Source: Sebastes aleutianus
Lineage: Eukaryota > Chordata > Actinopteri > Perciformes > Sebastidae
Direction: 5' to 3'
Assembly (NCBI GenBank): GCA_916700875.1
Contig: CAKAKS010000074.1
Coordinates: 1,475,732-1,539,731 of the forward strand
Length of the DNA: 64,000 nucleotides
Shown here in pieces: positions 56,620 to 64,000 of the stretch. Positions within the stretch are counted from its first letter, which is position 1. Each line of letters begins with the position of its first letter. Under the pieces are notes generated by a model, which did not search any database, was not told where the DNA came from, and saw only the letters and a program-made list of their open reading frames with translations. A program made the translations under genes and the position numbers.

Positions 56620-58775
56620 ACAGATGTTAGCTGTAAGCTAACTATCGACACTGTACCAACAGTACAGATGTTAGCTGTACGATATCAACACTGTACCAAC
56701 AGTACAGATGTTAGCTGTACGATATCAACACTGTACCGACAGTACAGATGTTAGCTGTACGATATCAACACTGTACCAACAGTACAGATGTTAGCTGTAC
56801 GATATCAACACTGTACCGACAGTACAGATGTTAGCTGTACGATATCAACACTGTACCGACAGTACAGATGTTAGCTGTACGATATCAACACTGTACCGAC
56901 AGTACAGATGTTAGCTGTACGATATCAACACTGTACCAACAGTACAGATGTTAGCTGTAAGATATCAACACTGTACCGACAATGCAGATGTTAGCTGTAA
57001 GATATCAACACTGTACCGACAATGCAGATGTTAGCTGTAAGATATCAACACTGTACCGACAATGCAGATGTTAGCTGTAAGATATCAACACTGTACCAAC
57101 GGTACAGATGTTAGCTGTAAGATATCAACACTGTACCAACAGTGCAGATGTTAGCTGTAAGATATCAACACTGTACCAACAGTACAGATGTTAGCTGTAA
57201 GATATCAACACTGTACCAACAGTACAGATGTTAGCTGTAAGATATCAACACTGTACCAACAGTGCAGATGTTAGCTGTAAGATATCAACACTGTACCAAC
57301 AGTGCAGATGTTAGCTGTAAGATATCAACACTGTACCAACAGTGCAGATGTTAGCTGTAAGATATCAACACTGTACCGACAGTGCAGATGTTAGCTGTAA
57401 GATATCAACACTGTACCGACAGTACAGATGTTAGCTGTAAGATATCAACACTGTACCGACAGTACAGATGTTAGCTGTAAGATATCAACACTGTACCGAC
57501 AGTACAGATGTTAGCTGTAAGATATCAACACTGTACCGACAGTGCAGATGTTAGCTGTAAGATATCAACACTGTACCGACAGTGCAGATGTTAGCTGTAA
57601 GATATCAACACTGTACCGACAGTGCAGATGTTAGCTGTAAGATATCAACACTGTACCGACGGTACAGATGTTAGCTGTAAGATATCAACACTGTACCGAC
57701 GGTACAGATGTTAGCTGTAAGATATCAACACTGTACCGACGGTACAGATGTTAGCTGTAAGATATCAACACTGTACCGACGGTACAGATGTTAGCTGTAA
57801 GATATCAACACTGTACCGACGGTACAGATGTTAGCTGTAAGATATCAACACTGTACCAGCGGTACAGATGTTAGCTGTAAGATATCAACACTGTACCAAC
57901 GGTACAGATGTTAGCTGTAAGATATCAACACTGTACCAGCGGTACAGATGTTAGCTGTAAGATATCAACACTGTACCAACGGTACAGATGTTAGCTGTAA
58001 GATATCAACACTGTACCAGCGGTACAGATGTTAGCTGTAAGATATCAACACTGTACCGACGGTACAGATGTTAGCTGTAAGATATCAACACTGTACCAAC
58101 GGTACAGATGTTAGCTGTAAGATATCAACACTGTACCAACGGTACAGATGTTAGCTGTAAGATATCAACACTGTACCAACGGTACAGATGTTAGCTGTAA
58201 GATATCAACACTGTACCAACAGTACAGATGTTAGCTGTAAGATATCAACACTGTACCAACAGTACAGACGTTAGCTGTAAGAAATCAACAATGTACCAAC
58301 AATACAGATGTTAGCTGTAAGATATCAACACTGTACCAACAGTACAGATGTTAGCTGTAAGAAATCAACAATGTACCAACAATACAGATGTTAGCTGTAA
58401 GATATCAACACTGTACCAACAGTACAGATGTTAGCTGTAAGATATCAACACTGTACCAACAGTACAGATGTTAGCTGTAAGATATCAACACTGTACCGAC
58501 AGTACAGATGTTAGCTGTAAGATATCAACACTGTACCGACAGTACAGATGTTAGCTGTAAGATATCAACATTGTACCAACGGTACAGATGTTAGCTGTAA
58601 GATATCAACACTGTACCAACGGTACAGATGTTAGCTGTACGATATCAACACTGTACCAACGGTACAGATGTTAGCTGTAAGAAATCAACAATGTACCAAC
58701 AATACAGATGTTAGCTGTAAGATATCAACACTGTACCAACGGTACAGATGTTAGCTGTAAGATATCAACACTGTA
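56620..58775 (+). repeat. 40-bp minisatellite, about 53 units
   Basis: The unit is GATATCAACACTGTACCAAC followed by AGTACAGATGTTAGCTGTAA. From 56681 to 58761 the unit start falls every 40 bases, 52 full units with no insertion or deletion. Point variants lie at a few fixed positions (AAC/GAC/AGC at 18-20, AGTA/GGTA/AGTG/AATG/AATA at 21-24, final A/C). Each unit contains the inverted pair CTGTAC...GTACAG and the palindrome GATATC. The first unit is diverged and the last partial. No coding potential, since TAA or TAG recurs. Confidence 0.98.
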
Positions 58776-59819
58776 GATTCTTAAAATCAGGTAAACATTT
58801 TACATTTCTACTATATTCTCAAAGTTCTGTAATGATGTGGCTCTGGATAGGAAGTGCACAGGCTACTCGGTGCTGTGAAGGAAAAGAAAGCGTCCCATTG
58901 TTACTGTCCAGACTCGGCAGACTGTCTGCTCATCTGACAGCAGATGCCGGAGGTGCAGCAGGTGTTGTTGAGGACTAGTATATGTGAAAATAAAAGCGTT
59001 GATCGGTGCGTCCTCGGAGCAGCCGAAGGAAACAGCCGTCACTAAGGTAAATCAATGTGGATATGTTCATTAGTTAATCCAGGGTTAATGGTATTACTGA
59101 CGCAGCTCCGCTGTCTGCCCTTTGTGACAAAAGGTCACCTATTAAAACACTTAACATTACGCTGGGCTGGCTGCAGCGGTATGGAGGTGCTGCACCGAAG
59201 CTGCGCGAACAGGAATCTCAGTTGTATTTTGGCGTCATAGAGCTCGATCGTATCCGCGTTGTTGAAGTCGTCTGCTTTGTGTCGAAAGTAATTAGTGATG
59301 GATTGTTTATCAGAGGGAGGGAAGGGTGTGATAGTTCCTGACACAGCTTTACTCCCATCCCCACCCCCTCACACACACAGATGTAGGTCTACATACACAC
59401 ACTCAGTGCCTGGGTTCAGTACGAGCCTCCTCCTAATGACAAGGGCGTGTGTTGCAGTGTGAAGGGCTGTTATTTTCTGACATGGGAGCAATTTAACAGA
59501 TCGCAGCACATTGTGAATTAAAATAAAGCGACCAATTCTATTTCTCCCTCCGAACAAGATTCTAAATATGAAATCTGACATTAGACCCAACCGCTGCCAA
59601 AATGACCTTTTCCACAAGGCTGAACAACTTTATCCACCTCAGTCTTTGGATATCATTTTTGTCTCCTGGCTGCTGAAACAGTTGCATTTTTTTTTTTTTT
59701 TTTCAACAAAGCCTCAGACCTTCTGTTTTCTGTCTTTTTGGCTGTCACTGATGTGAGACCACTTGCATTTCAGCCCCCCGGATCCTGCAGTCTCTTTATG
59801 GAGGACAGAACAAGCCAAA
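58776..59819. other. Non-coding, apparently single-copy
   Basis: A T-rich run lies at 59687-59703 and a CACACA patch near 59368. No gene recognised. Confidence 0.3.
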
Positions 59820-60356
59820 ATAATAAATAAAAAAATAAAAAAATAAAAAAATAAATCATTTAATTAATTAATAAATAAATAAATAAGTAAATAAATAAAT
59901 AAATAAAAGTGAATGAATGTCATTAAATGTAGCAAAAATATTAAAAATAATAATAATACATTTATTAAATTATGACATAAATTGCTATTTCTGTTTTAAT
60001 TTGCATCTTTATTTATTTATCTCTGTATTAATTCCCTTATTTATTTACTCTTTTTTTTAATTTTCCCTTTTATTCATATACATATTCATTTTTATTGTTT
60101 TTTAATATTTTTATTTATTTTTGCATTTATTCTTTATTTAAAAAAATATTTTTGCATTTATCTTTATTAATTAATTTATTTTAGCATTTATTTATTTCCA
60201 AATGTGTTTATCTATTTATGTATTCATGCATTTATTTATTCATTTCTGCACAATTTTCCCTTTGCAATTTACCCCTTATTTATTTCCCCAAACATATTCA
60301 TTTATGTATTCTTTTCTTTACACATTTCTTTATGCATTTCTGCTTATTATGCAAAT
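59820..60356. repeat. AT-rich tract: (AAAT)n then (TTTA)n/GCATTTATT units
   Basis: 59820-59960 is an AATA/AAAT tetranucleotide array. From 60001 the complement theme TTTATTTATT takes over, with repeated TTTGCATTTATT-type units diverged to 60350. The two halves can pair into a large imperfect stem. Open frames (Ile/Phe/Tyr-rich) are artefacts. Confidence 0.85.
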
Positions 60357-60368
60357 GGGGGGGGGGGG
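60357..60368 (+). repeat. G homopolymer run
   Basis: About twelve G directly after the AT-rich tract. Confidence 0.9.
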
Positions 60369-61411
60369 CTGTCACTCAACGTGCATCATGGGGTCACAGT
60401 GCATTGATCCTCTATATGCTAGCCGGCTAGCTGCACTCCAGTCTTCAGTACAGCAGGCCCCCCTGCCGCCGCCGCCTCGTACCATCACAGATGTGCAGAT
60501 CAACCATCTGAAGCATAAAGAAACAGGCGGAGGTGGAACAGAAATATTTGACATTTGCTCAACGGTACTAATTACCACTTTATGGTAACTTGTGTGTCTC
60601 TGCTGTATGAGGTACAACCTCACATCAGATGATGAAAGAAGTAATTCCTTTAGCAAATATGGACCCCGAGTCCTTTCTGCTTCATTAAAATGAAAGAGAT
60701 TACCGTGAGTAGGGATTTACCCGGGATGTTGCACAATAGTAAATCTATTCGTCTGAATGTTATGTAATGTTCTGGTCCTGGAAGAATGCCACTTCTCCCG
60801 TCTCTCTGATGCTTACTCACCACGTGCGGCTGCAGCCTCTCGACTTCACGAGACTCTCACAAAGGACGGTCGTCTGCTCCTTCACCCTCAGGAAAGCCAG
60901 CGGGTGAAGGAACAGTGTGTCTTCCTTTTGGCCATGTGTGTTACTGGATGACAGAGGGGGGATGAGAGACAGCTGGCGAGTGACTGGGAGGCAGCCAGCG
61001 CATCCCTCAGCATCAGTCACCGGGAGCCCCGTGCCTTACTGGCTCTCAGGAGAGAGGACGCCACCGCCTGGCGCCCACGAGTAATGTTCCTACAAAGTGA
61101 AAAAAAACAAAGCATTTAATGCCTTCCATACACCAGAAGAGACTTAGAAAAGAGTTTTAAAAGACTGAAGTCTGACTCCTTCTCACATCTGAAGACAACG
61201 TGTCTTAAGTCACAGTTTTTGGCACAGACTACACAAAGACTGGGGATCCTGCAGGGTCACTATGTACAAGACTACAACGAGATTCCTTTAGAGATGATGT
61301 CACATCCTGCTCCTGGTGGAAATTTACAAGAAGAGAAACTGTTGAGAAAGAAGTGGACAGAAATTGCTGCAGCCCTCAAAATCCCTCGAGTATGCTATAG
61401 CTAGGGAGCTA
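60369..61411. other. Non-coding, no confident feature
   Basis: 60480-60660 and 60760-61080 are mixed or moderately GC-rich. The 61-codon frame at 61219-61404 (with LLRKKWTEIAAALKIP) is the most protein-like short frame in the window. It has no recognised family or splice context. Confidence 0.3.
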
Positions 61412-61635
61412 GCTAGGTCGGCGGTCCGATCCCCGGCTCCTCCGATCACATTCTCCTGAAGGCCAAGCCATCGTTGTGTGAATGAGTATTTAGATCAGAT
61501 CCTGATGGGCAGGTTGGCTCCTTGCATCAGTGTCTGAATGTGTGTGAATGGCTGAATGCTGACATGTAGTGTGAAGAGCTCTGAGTGGTCGGAAGACTAG
61601 AAAGAAGCTTTATAAATGCAAGTCCATTTACCATA
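61412..61635 (+). mobile_element. tRNA-derived SINE, 5'-truncated, L2-like tail
   Basis: GCGGTCCGATCCCCGGCTCC at about 61430 resembles a tRNA B box (GGTTCGATCC). The body holds GATCCTGATGGGCAGGTTGG and GCTGAATGCTGACATGTAGT. The 3' end AGAGCTCTGAGTGGTCGG ... TTTATAAATGCAAGTCCATT follows the L2/Maui-type 3' tail that such SINEs share with their partner LINE. The A box is missing or degraded. Confidence 0.75.
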
Positions 61636-61849
61636 CAGCATTCTCACTGTAGCTTCTTTCCTTCTCCACTCCATCGTGCTACAGATGGAAGGACGCTTCA
61701 AGGAGGCGCTCTTGTTCACTCCACAACTCCACCAGTTCCTCCATGTTTACTTTCTACCCCGTTTGCTGCTTCCTGTTTGCTGCTGGAGAGAGCGCTCCTA
61801 TTGGTTGTTGATGGTGTTTGCATCATTTAATTTACGGTAATATTAAAGT

Positions 61850-62735
61850 TGTATGATTTTATCAGACTGTCAAGACGAGAAAAAGACAGACTTAAGACAG
61901 CTTGGACTGAGTTTTATGACCGCTTTATACTAAACGATCGAGATCACGGGAGCGCTCAAGACGTATTGAGGACGGATCTTTCAGACCACATTCAGAGGTG
62001 GTCTGGGCCTCATATGACCTGATTCTTTTAGCAGTGTGTAGTGAATTTGTCCTGGACACATTAAGGAGCGCCTACTCATCTGATGTCCAGCTGGGATCCG
62101 CGGGATCACCGCGCCCCTCAGGTGAATAAACGGCCTCTGTGCTCTACTGTATCCTGTCGGTACGACTGTATTTTATTAAACTATATCTTGTTTATAGGCT
62201 ACATATCTACAGACTATCAGACTGGGAACAGGAAGTGCATTATTATCATACTGTCGGAGATGTGTCACCGTTTTTGTTCCGCTGCTTTGCGCGGAGCTGA
62301 CACCCGACCGTCCAACCGCCTGTTCTCTGTCCTCCCGGCTCTCTGGAGCGCTGTACTCCGCTGTTGTCTGGAAAAAGCAGCGGTGCCGGCGGCGCGGAGG
62401 TCTCCGGGGACCGTCGGTAAAATAACCTTTTATTTTGATGTTAATACAACGTACCAGAATTCACCAATATGTAGGATATTACTACTGACATTCATGTAGT
62501 ATTACATCACAGCGGCTGCTGTATCAGCCGTGTGTTTACTACGTGTTTATTTGCATATAGAGCGGGGAAGTGAGATCAGATCACAAGTGACCACTGAAGA
62601 CACATGTGGAGACGCTTTCTAATGCCGGGTGTGAACAGACGTATTTAAAGCTGTCTGCTTGTGATCGGATCACTGAGGACGTATCTTAATACCAGGTCTG
62701 AACAGGGCCTGCGAAATCGCTTAAAAAGTGGTTTG
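61850..62735. repeat. Probable DNA-element debris with internal repetition
   Basis: 62595-62640 and 62665-62708 repeat the same theme (TAATGCCGGGTGTGAACAG and TAATACCAGGTCTGAACAG), which also resembles 22050-22075. The CpG-rich middle, 62270-62420, is unlike its surroundings. The 138-codon frame at 62083-62499 has no domain. Confidence 0.35.
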
Positions 62736-63860
62736 GTGTAATTTGGCATCAGCTAAGAATTCCCATTCAGATGCTTCCTTCTGATCGCCTCCACACACTG
62801 ATTTGGGTAAAATATGAATGAGGTCCTATCTGCACGGTATCATGTTATTAAACCAACACTTTGTTCCCCAACTAAAAGACGTGTGGGTATTTCAGAGGGA
62901 GGAGAGAAGGAACAAGTGTGCTTTATGTTTTTGGCTACAGGGCTAATATCTTTGTAATTGGTGTTAAGCAGCTGCTCGGGCTTTTCCATATTGATGTGGC
63001 GTAGCTGCAGCAGGAGGCGCTCCACCCGCCTCCCATCCACAGGAGGCATCTTAAAGCAGGAACCCTGCACGCCGTCTCCACCTCAGATCTCTGGGAAAGA
63101 GGGGCGTTGATCTCACTAAAGTGTGCCTCGCCGCGCCCTCGGGGAGGAGAGAAGGGGCTGCATCAGGCTGTAATTGATAGATTGATGGGTTCGCCCCTCT
63201 GGTGCCTCAGGGAAAACAACATACACCCCCGTCCTACACACACACAGTGAGCATTCACAGCCATGCTATACACACACACAGCAAGATGCTGACATTGGTG
63301 GATCTGGATCGACTTCAGTGATGTGCGTTACTCAACATTATATCATTTCTTTTATAGTTTCCTTATAATCAGTGTGATTGTGTTTGCAAGATCCAATCAA
63401 TCCGTGCCACAACTCTGGAGGTTAGTTCATGCCAAAGGGGGTAGTGGCCCGGCATGGCATCACATTATCTGGTGCAGTTGTAATCAGCTAATGACTGACC
63501 GCCACCATGCAGCATCACATGTTTGCTGCACTCGCTGTCCACAGGCCGCCCACTAGTCACGCTTTCCTTTCAGGAATGTGCATGTCATTGTTACTACAGC
63601 AGCTTACAGTCGGTCGGATGGGCTCTTAAAGTCCTGTTTAAATGAAAAAATTTTGTTTTAACCCTTTTAGATCACATCCCCGGTCACATTGTGCTCCTAT
63701 TTAACAATATATGCAAAGAAAGGTTTTTTTGTATTTTTTATATCAAAATTCACTCATCTTTTCTTCCTGTAAAACATAATATGACGTGTGCTTAAGCTAC
63801 ACAGGCTAGTACCAACCAATTTCAACCAATAATATCATGACATCCATCAATCTTCAAAAA
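62736..63860. other. Non-coding; 63000-63200 possible CNE
   Basis: 63000-63200 is GC-leaning and repeat-free, with GCTGTAATTGATAGATTGATGG nearby. CACACA patches lie near 63236 and 63271. 63640-63860 is AT-rich and unrecognised. Confidence 0.28.
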
Positions 63861-63995
63861 GACCCGAAAGATGATGACGAGACGTTAACATCACGCTGCA
63901 ATAAAGTGGTATCGGAGCCGTTTTGCGAGTACGAGTACATGAGCACAGTATCGGACCCGATACCCGATACTGGTATCGGTATCATTGCATCCCTA
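63861..63995 (+). mobile_element. 28S-derived chimeric repeat, copy 5
   Basis: Starts inside the 28S part at GACCCGAAAGATGATGA, then the tail CGAGACGTTAACATCACGCT, AATAAAGTGGTATCGGAGCC, GTTTTGCGAGTACGAGTACA, GATACTGGTATCGGTATC and TGCATCCCTA. The left boundary lies further 3' in the rRNA than in copies 1, 2 and 4. Confidence 0.85.
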
Positions 63996-64000
63996 ATTTC

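Noticed and set aside
56620..58775. CRISPR-like look of regularly spaced repeats
   Set aside because: There are no distinct spacers. The whole 40-bp unit repeats, and the sequence is vertebrate. It is a minisatellite.
61219..61404. 61-codon frame that looks mildly protein-like
   Set aside because: No recognised family and no exon boundaries. It ends just before a SINE. Kept only as a remark in the region entry.
62083..62499. 138-codon frame with a CpG-rich middle
   Set aside because: No domain, no consistent splice or start context, and the region resembles repeat debris on both sides.
1..64000. tRNA, snRNA or miRNA genes, endogenous retrovirus or LINE reverse-transcriptase frames
   Set aside because: I looked for B-box/A-box pairs, RT-like motifs and paired LTRs. 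Apart from the SINE B box at 61.4 kb, none was recognisable. A covariance-model or protein-profile search would be decisive.

Overview
The window looks like teleost (probably percomorph) nuclear DNA. The reasons are a teleost-type Tc1 transposon, many short non-autonomous hAT-, Harbinger- and MITE-type elements, dense (GT)n microsatellites, a tRNA-derived SINE with an L2-like tail, and dispersed fragments matching fish-type 28S rRNA. I find no intact protein-coding gene. No open frame resembles a host protein domain, and the longest frames run through simple repeats or repeat elements. The window is therefore either intergenic or inside very long introns. Three weak exon candidates (18918-18947, 19159-19289, 37911-38018) are the only hints of a host transcript.

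Layout. 1-13 kb: unique sequence with hAT-type and MITE debris. 13.7-14.1 kb: a repeat-free block that could be a conserved non-coding element. 14.5-18.7 kb: stacked dispersed repeats, then a local tandem duplication with an element inserted in one copy. 19.5-20.8 kb: a young, internally deleted Tc1 element with 131-bp terminal repeats, beside an older Tc1 remnant. 20.8-27.2 kb: several hAT-like elements, one with an 8-bp target duplication and a hairpin at its edge. 27.3-27.9 kb: a possible Harbinger-like element holding a 25-bp perfect inverted repeat around near-palindromic 21-bp repeats. 29.5-36.5 kb: MITEs and the first two copies of a repeat that fuses 28S rRNA sequence to a constant tail. 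38.1-38.9 kb: a complete non-autonomous hAT. 40.4-41.7 kb: a fold-back element abutting another MITE. 43.3 and 47.6 kb: further 28S-derived copies, the second nested three layers deep. 48.3-48.8 kb: unique block with a hairpin. 49.6 kb: 13-bp minisatellite. 51.3-51.7 kb: compound CAG tract. 56.6-58.8 kb: a 40-bp minisatellite of about 53 units in perfect register. 59.8-60.4 kb: AT-rich tetranucleotide tract. 61.4 kb: SINE. 63.9 kb: last 28S-derived copy.

The main biology is mobile-element history. The most unusual item is the family of five repeats joining pieces of the 28S rRNA D2 region to one constant 3' tail that ends like a hAT terminus. All five lie in the same orientation, each keeps a different part of the rRNA, and some have internal deletions. 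The second is the 2.1-kb minisatellite, whose 40-bp register is never broken. Family names and 28S identity rest on recognition from memory, not a database search.
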